Source of the DNA: Desulfobacteraceae bacterium
Lineage (GTDB): Bacteria > Desulfobacterota > Desulfobacteria > Desulfobacterales > UBA11574
Assembly (NCBI GenBank): GCA_029857875.1
Contig: JAOUGB010000167.1
Coordinates: 1-6,015, forward strand
DNA length: 6,015 nt
Direction: 5' to 3'
Shown: positions 1 to 5,825 of the stretch, piece by piece
Layout: every line of letters begins with the position of its first letter
How positions within the stretch are numbered: the first letter of the stretch is position 1
Notes under the pieces: model-generated
The model's database searches: none
What the model saw: only the letters and a program-made list of their open reading frames with translations
What the model was told of the DNA's origin: nothing
Translations under genes and position numbers: made by a program

Positions 1-57
1 TGTCTCCAATTGTTCGGTCAACAATTGCTTGAAAAAATAAATGTCCTCATCTTTCAT
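1..57 (-). CDS. DksA/TraR-family-like protein, N-terminal fragment (runs off left edge)
   Basis: Only the first 19 codons are in the window, reading MKDEDIYFFKQLLTEQLET from an ATG at 57-55. A purine-rich Shine-Dalgarno (GAAGGAAGAG on the minus strand, 62-71) lies four bases upstream, which supports this start. The charged opening followed by a hydrophobic and Leu-rich helix resembles the N-terminus of DksA/TraR-type proteins. Those insert a coiled coil into the RNA polymerase secondary channel and carry a C-terminal zinc finger. The zinc finger would lie outside the window, so the family call rests on 19 residues and is tentative. A strong minus-strand sigma-54 promoter at 150-166 would give an 80-base leader for this gene, which suggests it is a stress- or nutrient-controlled paralogue rather than a housekeeping dksA. 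Confidence 0.5.
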   Translation of the reverse strand, partial: MKDEDIYFFKQLLTEQLET

Positions 58-149
58 GAAACTCTTCCTTCATCCTTATTTCATTGGGAAATTTGAGTGT
101 CTCCAAGTCTTTTCTGAATATGAATATCTAATAAAAATGGACTAAATAA

Positions 150-166
150 TGCAATAACTTTGCCAA
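150..166 (-). promoter_or_regulatory. sigma-54 (-24/-12) promoter for the DksA-like gene
   Basis: The minus strand reads TTGGCAAAGTTATTGCA. The invariant GG (164-163) and GC (152-151) are separated by exactly 10 bases, as RpoN requires, and both the TTGGCA and TTGCA blocks match the consensus. The expected transcription start is near 139, leaving a leader of about 80 bases. No sigma-70-like alternative was noticed closer to the gene. Confidence 0.7.
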
Positions 167-222
167 ATCCAACTATCCGGCTTTTGATTCTCTTGATTTC
201 CGATGACTCGAAAAGTCGCTTA

Positions 223-234
223 TAAGAATTCTTA
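223..234. repeat. 12-bp perfect palindrome upstream of the minus-strand sigma-54 promoter
   Basis: TAAGAATTCTTA is a perfect palindrome about 85-95 bp upstream of the predicted minus-strand start. That is a plausible place for an activator or accessory protein. AT-rich DNA of this length can produce such a palindrome by chance, so its function is uncertain. Confidence 0.25.
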
Positions 235-366
235 ATGTCGCTCAGCGCTAATCCAAAGTAATATGTAAACTTAAAGTTCGTTATTGGAATTCAGATGAAG
301 TGCGCATGGTCTAATATTTGCGGATTATGTTTAGGTAGAATGTCTTCATCATTTATTTTAACTCAA

Positions 367-416
367 GGCGAGTTCGGAATATTCAGCTCCGAGTTTGCAA
401 AAAATAAGAACTCGCC
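367..416. repeat. Inverted repeat midway between the divergent promoters
   Basis: GGCGAGTTC (367-375) and GAACTCGCC (408-416) are perfect 9-bp arms separated by 32 bases. Within and beside them are shorter competing pairings: AACTC/GAGTT (360-364 with 370-374) and TCGGA/TCCGA (374-378 with 388-392). It lies roughly equidistant from the two predicted sigma-54 start sites (about 200-275 bp from each), so it could be a shared binding site. It has no T-run on either strand, so it is not a good intrinsic terminator. Confidence 0.4.
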
Positions 417-474
417 GTTCTCATTTTGTATCAAAACGGGCATTATGCTTGTCATAAAACGCAAAAAATAAGTT

Positions 475-498
475 TAAACATTATTATTAAAATGTTTA
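475..498. promoter_or_regulatory. Candidate enhancer (upstream activating sequence) for the plus-strand sigma-54 promoter
   Basis: TAAACATT (475-482) and AATGTTTA (491-498) are perfect 8-bp inverted arms with an 8-bp spacer. The element sits about 116-139 bp upstream of the predicted start at 614, a typical distance for a sigma-54 bacterial enhancer-binding protein. It overlaps a second small palindrome, GTTTAAAC (472-479). Which activator binds is unknown; none is encoded in the window. Confidence 0.45.
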
Positions 499-516
499 TG
501 CTGTTTTGAGAAAGAG

Positions 517-529
517 AATCAACTTATTG
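517..529 (+). promoter_or_regulatory. IHF-type binding site
   Basis: AATCAACTTATTG matches the IHF consensus WATCAANNNNTTR at every defined position. It lies between the candidate enhancer (475-498) and the -24/-12 element (587-603), about 85-97 bp before the predicted start. This is the usual place for IHF-induced bending at sigma-54 promoters. The flanking DNA is AT-rich, as is common at real IHF sites. Confidence 0.5.
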
Positions 530-586
530 AAATAAATAGTAATATGGTTTTTTATTAATTTTATTAAACGCCGGTAAAATAAGAAT

Positions 587-603
587 TTGGCATGTTCGTT
601 GCT
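587..603 (+). promoter_or_regulatory. sigma-54 (-24/-12) promoter for the 668-1177 gene pair
   Basis: TTGGCATGTTCGTTGCT fits the RpoN consensus YTGGCAYGNNNNTTGCW at every defined position. GG (589-590) and GC (601-602) have the obligatory 10-base separation. Transcription should start near 614, giving a leader of about 54 bases to the GTG at 668. No convincing sigma-70 promoter was found in front of the same genes. Confidence 0.8.
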
Positions 604-644
604 TTTTAGGTTGTAAATCAAATTTACTTAATGAGGCAGATAAC

Positions 645-661
645 ATCCTTTTCGTGAGGAT
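645..661 (+). promoter_or_regulatory. Hairpin enclosing the Shine-Dalgarno of the 668 gene
   Basis: ATCCT (645-649) pairs with AGGAT (657-661), and a T-G pair (650/656) can extend the stem to 6 bp around a 5-base loop. The AGGA used as Shine-Dalgarno (657-660, seven bases before the GTG) is in the 3' arm, so folding would hide it. The short stem could act as a translational switch, a thermosensor-like element or a target for a trans-acting factor. It could also be accidental. Confidence 0.35.
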
Positions 662-667
662 ATAATC

Positions 668-922
668 GTGAAATCAAAAGGCATGCATCAACAAACGGTC
701 AGTGGTATTTTAATCCCTGAAAAATGGGATGATAAAAACAATGTCATTGGTGTTTCAATACAGGCTTTTGATGAAAATGAGTATATCGTTAAAAGTTGCC
801 TGGACGAAAAAGACTTGTTTGATTTTATCAAGAAAAAGGTAAGGGTTGCCGGCAAGGTGTTTGAGCGAACGGATGGAAAGTTCAATATCGAAGTCGATCA
901 CTTCGAAGTGATGGACAATTAA
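668..922 (+). CDS. Small acidic protein of 84 aa, possible OB-fold
   Basis: The gene starts with GTG, with AGGA seven bases upstream; an internal ATG at 683 would remove only five residues. I do not recognise a named family. The pattern is two blocks of alternating hydrophobic and polar residues: 11-41 (VSGILIPEKWDDKNNVIGVSI and on) and 58-81 (VRVAGKVFERTDGKFNIEV and on). A short charged helix (46-57) joins them. The V-x-V-x-G-x-V...DG...I-x-V rhythm of the second block is typical of small five-stranded OB-like barrels, so nucleic-acid or ligand binding is conceivable. There is no signal peptide or membrane segment, so it is probably cytoplasmic. It is the first gene behind the sigma-54 promoter at 587-603 and probably shares its message with the zinc-ribbon gene 39 bases downstream. 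Existence of the gene is well supported; its function is unknown. Confidence 0.75.
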   Translation: MKSKGMHQQTVSGILIPEKWDDKNNVIGVSIQAFDENEYIVKSCLDEKDLFDFIKKKVRVAGKVFERTDGKFNIEVDHFEVMDN

Positions 923-961
923 GATAACTTTTTAAAGAAAAGAATTTAAAAAGAATTGATT

Positions 962-1177
962 ATGGGAAATATGGTCATTACTTGCATCCAATGCGAGAAA
1001 GATTTCGAATTTACGGCTGAAGAACAGGAAAAATTAAAGAGGAGAGGATTTGATGCCCCCCTGCGTTGCCCTCAGTGCCGCAAGCATAAATCACGAAATC
1101 TCCAACACGAGGAAAATAGGAAGTTTAAGAGTAAAAAAAAACATTATCGGATGAAATTCGATGAAGATTATGATTGA
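962..1177 (+). CDS. Zinc-ribbon protein (zf-trcl-like), 71 aa
   Basis: Two CxxC knuckles (C8-x2-C11 and C36-x2-C39) flank the segment FEFTAEEQEKLKRRGFDAPLR. This is the signature of the 'probable zinc-ribbon' family, in which F-T-x-x-E-Q and G-F precede R-C-P-x-C-R. The two knuckles should hold one Zn(II). The C-terminal third (about 41-65) is very basic (HKSR, KFKSKKKHYR) and ends in an acidic tail, which suggests RNA or DNA contact, though that is inference. I chose the ATG at 962. TTG at 956 and ATG at 971 are alternatives, and all have weak Shine-Dalgarno matches, so translation may be coupled to the gene ending at 922. No promoter is visible in the 39-base gap, so it is likely co-transcribed from the sigma-54 promoter. 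No clear terminator follows. Confidence 0.8.
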   Translation: MGNMVITCIQCEKDFEFTAEEQEKLKRRGFDAPLRCPQCRKHKSRNLQHEENRKFKSKKKHYRMKFDEDYD

Positions 1178-1235
1178 ATGCTGCTATTTTTATTTGCTCA
1201 GACTTATCAATTGTTGGCGAGTTATAGAATGAATA

Positions 1236-1326
1236 GGAGCGGGAACGTCAACACTTCATTGATATATTAGATAGGCAAAAAAAATATTCCTTCGAAAGTC
1301 GCTTGACATATAAAAAGTTCCGCTCC
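1236..1326. repeat. Imperfect inverted repeat in the 1178-1518 intergenic region
   Basis: GGAGCGGGAAC (1236-1246) is nearly the reverse complement of GTTCCGCTCC (1317-1326), with one base missing in the second arm. The arms are 70 bases apart. Between them is an isolated TTGACA (1303-1308) without a good -10. The rest of this part of the gap (1178-1390) shows no gene that I can support. The element has no T-run and is not a terminator; its role is unknown. Confidence 0.25.
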
Positions 1327-1395
1327 ACCAATCCTTTCACCTTCCAATATCATAGCCCTAAAGATAATCTCATGGGCAGTTAACTTCAATAAACA

Positions 1396-1424
1396 TTGAC
1401 GGATGTGCCACAACGTGCCATAAT
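1396..1424 (+). promoter_or_regulatory. sigma-70 promoter for the TPR gene, with phased direct repeats
   Basis: TTGACG (1396-1401) and CATAAT (1419-1424) are separated by 17 bases, each differing from consensus at one position. Transcription would start near 1431, giving a leader of about 88 bases to the ATG at 1519. Two direct repeats with a 10-bp period overlap it: GTGCCA at 1405-1410 and 1415-1420 (in the spacer and touching the -10), then TAATTGCG at 1421-1428 and 1431-1438. Sites repeated on one face of the helix suggest a regulator binding over the core promoter. Confidence 0.6.
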
Positions 1425-1518
1425 TGCGTATAATTGCGATAAATTCTTGTATTGATAAAATTGAAAAACCTGTTTTCTGGGTTTCAGAACAAAGACATTA
1501 CTTTTTTAGGGAGGTTGT

Positions 1519-2139
1519 ATGGAGAAAAAAATAAAAGCAGATGGCAAAACCGTTAAAAAGGAGACCATGTTGCTGGTCGCTTCCATTGCCCTGGTGGTTG
1601 GTTTTATAGGGGGAGTCGTTTTCGGTGTTTATAAAACAGGATCAGACAAACCGATTCAGAAATCGATGATTTCGCAACCGGCTGAAAAAGATCAGGGTGT
1701 TTCAGTTGAAAGTGCGGCTCAAATTTTTCAACTTGAAAAAATGACAAAAGAGAACCCTGATGATGTTGGGGCATGGACAAGTTTGGGGAATCTGTATTTT
1801 GATACCGGCAACCATCAAAAAGCGATCACGGCATATACCAGATCACTGGCGTTGAACCCGAACAATGCCAGCGTGATGACCGACCTGGGTGTCATGTACC
1901 GCCGATCCGGTCAACCGAATAAAGCCATTGAATCGTTTGATAAGGCAGCGAAAATAGATCCCAAACAGGAGACGGCACTTTTTAATAAAGGGATCGTGCT
2001 CATGCATGACTTAAATGATCTTGATGGTGCCATTCAGGCATGGCAAGAACTCGTTAAAAGGAATCCTGCTGCAACATCTCCAACCGGACAACCCGTCAAA
2101 GATTTGATTGAAAGAATGAAGGAAAGCAAAAAGCAGTGA
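1519..2139 (+). CDS. Membrane-anchored tetratricopeptide repeat protein, 206 aa
   Basis: A strong Shine-Dalgarno (AGGGAGG, 1508-1514) sits four bases before the ATG. A lysine-rich N-terminus precedes one hydrophobic segment at about residues 17-39 (LLVASIALVVGFIGGVVFGV). By the positive-inside rule the N-terminus is cytoplasmic and the rest periplasmic. After a polar linker come about three TPR units: roughly 85-116 (WTSLGNLYFDTGNHQKAITA), 117-150 and 151-183. They show the typical G/A-x-x-Y, A-I and P-N/D signatures. TPR domains are protein-docking scaffolds; similar one-TM/TPR proteins serve in cytochrome c maturation (CcmI/NrfG type) and envelope assembly, but nothing here fixes the partner. 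It has its own promoter at 1396-1424. The exported metallopeptidase fusion begins 99 bases after its stop, with no clear terminator between, so the two may be co-transcribed. Confidence 0.9.
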   Translation: MEKKIKADGKTVKKETMLLVASIALVVGFIGGVVFGVYKTGSDKPIQKSMISQPAEKDQGVSVESAAQIFQLEKMTKENPDDVGAWTSLGNLYFDTGNHQKAITAYTRSLALNPNNASVMTDLGVMYRRSGQPNKAIESFDKAAKIDPKQETALFNKGIVLMHDLNDLDGAIQAWQELVKRNPAATSPTGQPVKDLIERMKESKKQ

Positions 2140-2238
2140 TGATTGGTTAAATATTTTGTTATAAAAAGCACTAAATGTACGAATAAGCGCTTAACTGCTA
2201 ATCAGTTTAATTGCCCAATGAATATAAGGGAATTCAGC

Positions 2239-5190
2239 ATGTTCATGATGAGAAAAATTGTTTTTTTATTAATTTTTTGCCTGCCCGTAACGGGTTGGAG
2301 TGCAAATATGAAATACACGCTTGATGTGCAAGTAAACACTGCCGACCAAAAAATCACCGGGATTGCCCGCTTGAAAACGGATGCCGATATCAAGCTTGAT
2401 TTTTCCGTTCAGAATTTGAAGGTATTGAACTTGGATGGCGGCGACATCGCCAAGGCAACCGGTGATGTTCTTCACCTTTCATTGCAAAGCGGCAAGGAAA
2501 TCAAGATTCGCTATGAAGCCTTGATAAACGAAAGCCGGATTAACTTTATCGATAAAGATCATGTAGTTTTAACATCCGGCTGGTATCCACAGCCCAATGA
2601 TCTGGCTGAGTATACGCTTTCCGTGACCTTGCCGGAAAATTTTATTGCCATATCTGAATCCGAATCTGTAACCATTCAGAAACAGGGCAGAGCAAAAACC
2701 TTTGTGTTTGAGTTCAATCATCCCCTGGACAGTTTGCACCTGGCTGCTTCAAACCGCTATGTTCAAAAAAAAGATCGATATAAAAACGTCGATATTGAAG
2801 CGTATTTTTTTAAAGAGGACGCCCATCTTGCAGATGCTTATCTTGCCCATACAAAAACATATCTGGCCATGTACGAGAAGATGCTCACCCCCTACCCATA
2901 CCGTCGTTTTGCCATTGTAGAAAATATATTGCCCACAGGGAACTCAATGCCTACGTATACATTGCTGGGCAATCAGGTGGTGCGTTTGCCGTTTATTGTC
3001 AAGACCTCTCTGGGACATGAAGTTTTACATCAATGGTTCGGCAATTTCGTCTACATCGATTTTGTGTCCGGCAACTGGGCGGAAGGACTAACAACCTATC
3101 TCTCCGATCATTACTATGCCGCTCTGGAAGGGAAAGATACTGCCTATCGAAAACAGATCCTGGTGGATTACAATGCTTATGTCCATGGGGACAATGCCAT
3201 GCCATTGAGCGATTTTACAAGCCGAAGCAACAAGGCCCAAAGTGTTATCGGCTATGGGAAAGGAGCCATGCTGTTTCACGGGCTGCATAGGCTTTATGGT
3301 GATGAAACCTTTTATGCTGCTCTTAAAGATTTTATTCGACAGAATCCTTTCCGCCAGGCGTCCTGGCTTGACATCCAGCACGCTTTTGAAAGAGCGACCG
3401 GGGATAAGCTGTATACCTATTTCGGGGATTGGCTGACCCGAAAAAATATTCCTCGTGTTGATGTGGAAAATACCAAGTTGTATGTGGCGCAGGGAAAACT
3501 AAAGCTGGATTTTGACCTTTTGCAGCAGGGTGAGTCCTATCCTCTGAACATCCCTATTACCTTTTATGCCGGTAAACACAAAGATACACAATGGGTTGAG
3601 GTGAAAAATTCAAAAGAAAGCATATCGCTATCCCTTGATGAACCGCCCAATAATGTCGTTATGGACGAAAATTACGCGCTGATGCGGCACTTAGCTCCTG
3701 AAGAAACGCCTCCGGTTTTGGCCGGCATCATGGGCAAGGAGAAGCTGATTGCCGTGATCTCATCCATGAAACGGTCAACATACCAACCGCTGATTAATGC
3801 TCTGGAAGTTAAAACGATTGAGTATGTAACACCGGATAATATTACATTTGATCAGATTCAAAAAAATTCGTTGCTTATTGCCGGATATGACAATCCTGTT
3901 GTGAACATGCTTTTTGGGAAACAGACGGTTTCGGAAGACGGATTGAATGTAAAAGTGTATAAAAATCCGTATAATGCATCGGAACGTGTTGCATTGTTAC
4001 ATGTTGCCGACAAACAGCAGGCACAGGCGGTTCAGTATAAAATATCGCACTATGGAAAATATACCGAGCTTGCCTTTAAAGACGGCCAAAACACCTTCAA
4101 AGCGATTGCCGAATCAGAAAACGGCATTAAAATGTTATCCCGTCCGGAAGTCCGGGCGCTTAAGCCTGATGCGCTTGTAACAATAGACGATATTATCCCC
4201 CAGCTTACGGTTTCGCGTATTATTTATGTTGGAGAAACCCACGACCAATTTGCTCACCATATGAACCAGTTGAAGGTGATCAAAAAAATCCACGACGCCG
4301 GATATAAACTGGCTGTGGGTATGGAAATGTTCCAAAAGCCTTATCAACAGGCGGTGGATGACTACATGGCCGGACGGATTGATGAGTTTACATTTTTAAA
4401 AAAGACCGAATATTTCAGCAGATGGAGATACGATTACAATTTGTATAAACCGATTATCGATTATCTCAAACAACAGCGCATCCCGCTTGTTGCCTTAAAT
4501 ATTCAGGGAGATCTCACCCGCAAAGTTGCAAGGGAAGGGATGTACGATCTGCCTGACAAACAAAAAAAACAGTTGCCTTCTGACATGAATTTTTCAAATG
4601 AAACGTATCGGAAGGATTTGAACCAAGTGTTTGTTGTGCACAATAAACAAGAAAACCTTCAGGACTTCAACTATTTTTTACAGGCTCAAATGGTATGGGA
4701 CGAAGGCATGGCCGAGTCCGCGCATCGGTTTTTAGCAAACCATCCCGAACATAAAATGGTAATCCTGGCGGGAAATGGTCATGTCAGGCATAAATATGGA
4801 ATTCCGGACCGACTCTATCGGCGTAACCATGAACCGTTCACCGTTGTTGTTCAGGATGAAGAGATTGAAGACGGTGTGGCGGATTATGTTCTTTTAACCA
4901 CAAAACTCAACGGGAAAGCGTCGCCCAAACTGGGTGTAATGGTCGAAGAAAAAGATCAGGGTCTGGTGATCATGGGTGTGAGTCAAAATGGTCCAGCCCA
5001 GAAAGCCGAACTTCAAAAAGGTGATGTTATCGAGATGTTTGCAGAACGACCCATACAATCATTGGAAGACCTGAAACTTACCCTGTTTTACGGCAACATT
5101 GGAAGTACAGTCAAGATCAAGGTTAAACGGGCGGATAAGACGATTGATAAAGAAATCGAACTGTTTGATTTTGAACGATTTCCACATTAA
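2239..5190 (+). CDS. Exported M1-type metallopeptidase / ChaN-like (DUF399) / PDZ fusion, 983 aa
   Basis: The frame is open back to a TTG at 2143. The ATG at 2239 is preferred because AAGGGA (2226-2231) lies seven bases before it and translation then opens directly with a signal peptide (MRKIVFLLIFCLPVTGWSA, cut near residue 22). Residues about 23-490 are an M1 (gluzincin) peptidase: H260-E-V-L-H264, the third zinc ligand E282 in NWAEGLTTY, and the likely catalytic Y339 in GYGKGAM. The gap between HExxH and E is 17 residues, not the usual 18, and GAMEN is replaced by a TGNSMP-type segment (233-238); I believe both are traits of this subfamily. A linker (about 495-640) contains SHYGKY (603-608). 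Residues about 655-870 are ChaN/DUF399-like: G665-ETHD, G694-MEMF, WDEGMA (820-825) and G845-NGH with GIPDR (854-858). ChaN itself is a haem-binding lipoprotein. Residues 896-983 form a PDZ domain (LGVMV, GPAQKAELQKGDVI). The protein is probably periplasmic or surface-exposed; no lipobox fits. The substrate is unknown. Confidence 0.92.
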   Translation: MFMMRKIVFLLIFCLPVTGWSANMKYTLDVQVNTADQKITGIARLKTDADIKLDFSVQNLKVLNLDGGDIAKATGDVLHLSLQSGKEIKIRYEALINESRINFIDKDHVVLTSGWYPQPNDLAEYTLSVTLPENFIAISESESVTIQKQGRAKTFVFEFNHPLDSLHLAASNRYVQKKDRYKNVDIEAYFFKEDAHLADAYLAHTKTYLAMYEKMLTPYPYRRFAIVENILPTGNSMPTYTLLGNQVVRLPFIVKTSLGHEVLHQWFGNFVYIDFVSGNWAEGLTTYLSDHYYAALEGKDTAYRKQILVDYNAYVHGDNAMPLSDFTSRSNKAQSVIGYGKGAMLFHGLHRLYGDETFYAALKDFIRQNPFRQASWLDIQHAFERATGDKLYTYFGDWLTRKNIPRVDVENTKLYVAQGKLKLDFDLLQQGESYPLNIPITFYAGKHKDTQWVEVKNSKESISLSLDEPPNNVVMDENYALMRHLAPEETPPVLAGIMGKEKLIAVISSMKRSTYQPLINALEVKTIEYVTPDNITFDQIQKNSLLIAGYDNPVVNMLFGKQTVSEDGLNVKVYKNPYNASERVALLHVADKQQAQAVQYKISHYGKYTELAFKDGQNTFKAIAESENGIKMLSRPEVRALKPDALVTIDDIIPQLTVSRIIYVGETHDQFAHHMNQLKVIKKIHDAGYKLAVGMEMFQKPYQQAVDDYMAGRIDEFTFLKKTEYFSRWRYDYNLYKPIIDYLKQQRIPLVALNIQGDLTRKVAREGMYDLPDKQKKQLPSDMNFSNETYRKDLNQVFVVHNKQENLQDFNYFLQAQMVWDEGMAESAHRFLANHPEHKMVILAGNGHVRHKYGIPDRLYRRNHEPFTVVVQDEEIEDGVADYVLLTTKLNGKASPKLGVMVEEKDQGLVIMGVSQNGPAQKAELQKGDVIEMFAERPIQSLEDLKLTLFYGNIGSTVKIKVKRADKTIDKEIELFDFERFPH

Positions 5191-5221
5191 CTATAGATTA
5201 AAGCTTTTTGATGTTTTTACG

Positions 5222-5596
5222 CTAAAACATGGATTTCAAAACTTCGCAAGACCGGCAAAGCTTCATTTTTTCTTTCCAGGTTTTGTGAATATTACCGTCA
5301 CAAATTGTACCACTGATAAACCAGCAAAGATCGCCGGTCTGGAACTCCCATGCCGGACAGATTTCTTTCTTCTCAGTAGGACACGCTTTTCTATCCCAGC
5401 AGGGCATTCTGTCATGGATATTTCTTTTTAATCTTGAAAGCAGAAAAAAAATCTGACGTTCCACATGGGCAGGTACGGATCGCCATCCCTGTTCATAGCT
5501 GTGAACAGCTTTGATGGATACACCAAGGAGCTGTGCCATTTGGCGCTGTGTTTTTTCTAATTTTTTTCTGAACTTCTTAAATTCTTTACTGGTCAT
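5222..5596 (-). CDS. XRE-type helix-turn-helix regulator with C-terminal two-CW cysteine domain, 124 aa
   Basis: The ATG (5596-5594) has AAGGA six bases upstream on the minus strand. Residues about 3-45 form an XRE/Cro-like helix-turn-helix: FRKKLEKTQRQMAQLLGVSI then KAVHSYEQGWR, the standard 'Q..A..LGVS...V..YE.G.R' pattern. Residues 64-117 carry seven cysteines (66, 72, 80, 91, 99, 114, 117) in the order CW...C...CPA...G-D-L-CW...GT-x-C...C-x2-C. I recognise this as the 'two-CW' domain seen mainly in Desulfobacterota; it probably binds metal or senses redox state, which is inference. The protein is cytoplasmic and presumably DNA-binding. The gene converges on the peptidase fusion with 31 bases between stops and no obvious terminator. 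An operator-like motif within its own promoter (5676-5687) suggests autoregulation, and a related motif lies beside the candidate small RNA at 5864-5878. Confidence 0.85.
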   Translation of the reverse strand: MTSKEFKKFRKKLEKTQRQMAQLLGVSIKAVHSYEQGWRSVPAHVERQIFFLLSRLKRNIHDRMPCWDRKACPTEKKEICPAWEFQTGDLCWFISGTICDGNIHKTWKEKMKLCRSCEVLKSMF

Positions 5597-5668
5597 GCTG
5601 AGTCCTTGGCAGCTGGGTATGCAGTTGTATTAATAAGGGTTAAAGAAAATGACCACAATTTGTGATTA

Positions 5669-5698
5669 ACAGTATTACTATGTGGTATTTTATGTCAA
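5669..5698 (-). promoter_or_regulatory. Probable promoter of the HTH/two-CW regulator
   Basis: A perfect TTGACA (-35) lies at 5698-5693 on the minus strand. The -10 is weak: TACTGT (5674-5669, 18-base spacer) or TAATAC (5677-5672, 15-base spacer). A strong -35 with a poor -10 fits a regulated promoter. Transcription would start near 5662, giving a leader of about 65 bases. Confidence 0.5.
5676..5687 (-). promoter_or_regulatory. Operator-like element, copy 1 (in the regulator's promoter)
   Basis: The minus strand reads TACCACATAGTA, lying between the -35 and -10 of the regulator gene. Ten of 12 positions match copy 2 at 5864-5875 (TACTACATAGTG). Its position would allow direct repression, possibly by the adjacent HTH protein. 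Confidence 0.4.
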
Positions 5699-5746
5699 GT
5701 ATTTTTTAAAGCGAAATCCTTATCAAGAAATGATTACTTGAGAATT

Positions 5747-5780
5747 AAAAAGGCGGTTCATCTCAAAGACGAACCGCCCC
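5747..5780 (-). terminator. Rho-independent terminator, minus strand
   Basis: On the minus strand GGCGGTTC (5778-5771) and GAACCGCC (5759-5752) form a perfect 8-bp GC-rich stem with an 11-base loop, extendable by two G-U pairs, followed at once by TTTTT (5751-5747). On the plus strand no T-run follows, so the orientation is clear. The only visible minus-strand promoter that would use it starts about 70 bases upstream, at 5826-5855. Confidence 0.8.
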
Positions 5781-5819
5781 AAGCCATAAAGAGGAGGGAG
5801 AATGAAGGATTTTGGCTTA
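5747..5819 (-). ncRNA. Candidate small RNA (about 73 nt) with anti-Shine-Dalgarno loop
   Basis: A minus-strand promoter (5826-5855) predicts a start near 5819, and an intrinsic terminator ends the transcript at about 5747. The RNA would begin with a stem AAGCCA (5818-5813) / UGGCUU (5786-5781). That stem closes a 26-base C/U-rich loop containing CUCCCUCCUC, which is complementary to strong Shine-Dalgarno sequences. A few G residues then lead into the terminator hairpin. A pyrimidine-rich open loop plus a terminator with a U tail is a common plan for trans-acting, translation-blocking small RNAs. I know of no named family that I can assign. On the plus strand the same DNA reads as a purine-rich Shine-Dalgarno and a 23-codon ORF (5802-5873), the competing explanation. 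Confidence 0.55.
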
Positions 5820-5825
5820 TATTGT

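Noticed and set aside
1303..1332. Isolated TTGACA at 1303-1308 as a promoter.
   Set aside because: No acceptable -10 occurs 16-18 bases downstream and the better promoter at 1396-1424 is closer to the TPR gene.
1278..1499. Minus-strand stretch of about 70 codons without a stop opposite the TPR promoter (contains LWHIRQCLLKLTAHEIIFRAMI).
   Set aside because: No start codon or Shine-Dalgarno at its beginning, no family recognised, and it overlaps a good plus-strand promoter. It might be a decayed gene fragment but cannot be supported.
2143..2238. TTG-initiated 32-residue extension of the peptidase fusion.
   Set aside because: It would bury the signal peptide behind 32 polar residues; the ATG at 2239 has a well-spaced AAGGGA and opens directly with a signal peptide.
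2999..3381. Several overlapping ORFs of 64-97 codons on both strands inside the large fusion gene.
   Set aside because: They lie wholly inside a clearly coding frame with conserved catalytic motifs and have no ribosome-binding sites or family features; they are shadows.
5191..5221. AAAGCTTTTTGATGTTTTT between the convergent genes as a terminator.
   Set aside because: The T-runs are not preceded by a GC-rich stem; only a tiny AAAGCTTT palindrome is present.
5099..5431. 110-codon plus-strand ORF spanning the end of the fusion gene and opposite the HTH gene.
   Set aside because: It overlaps the PDZ coding frame and runs antisense to the HTH/two-CW gene, whose protein pattern is unmistakable; its translation shows no recognisable features.
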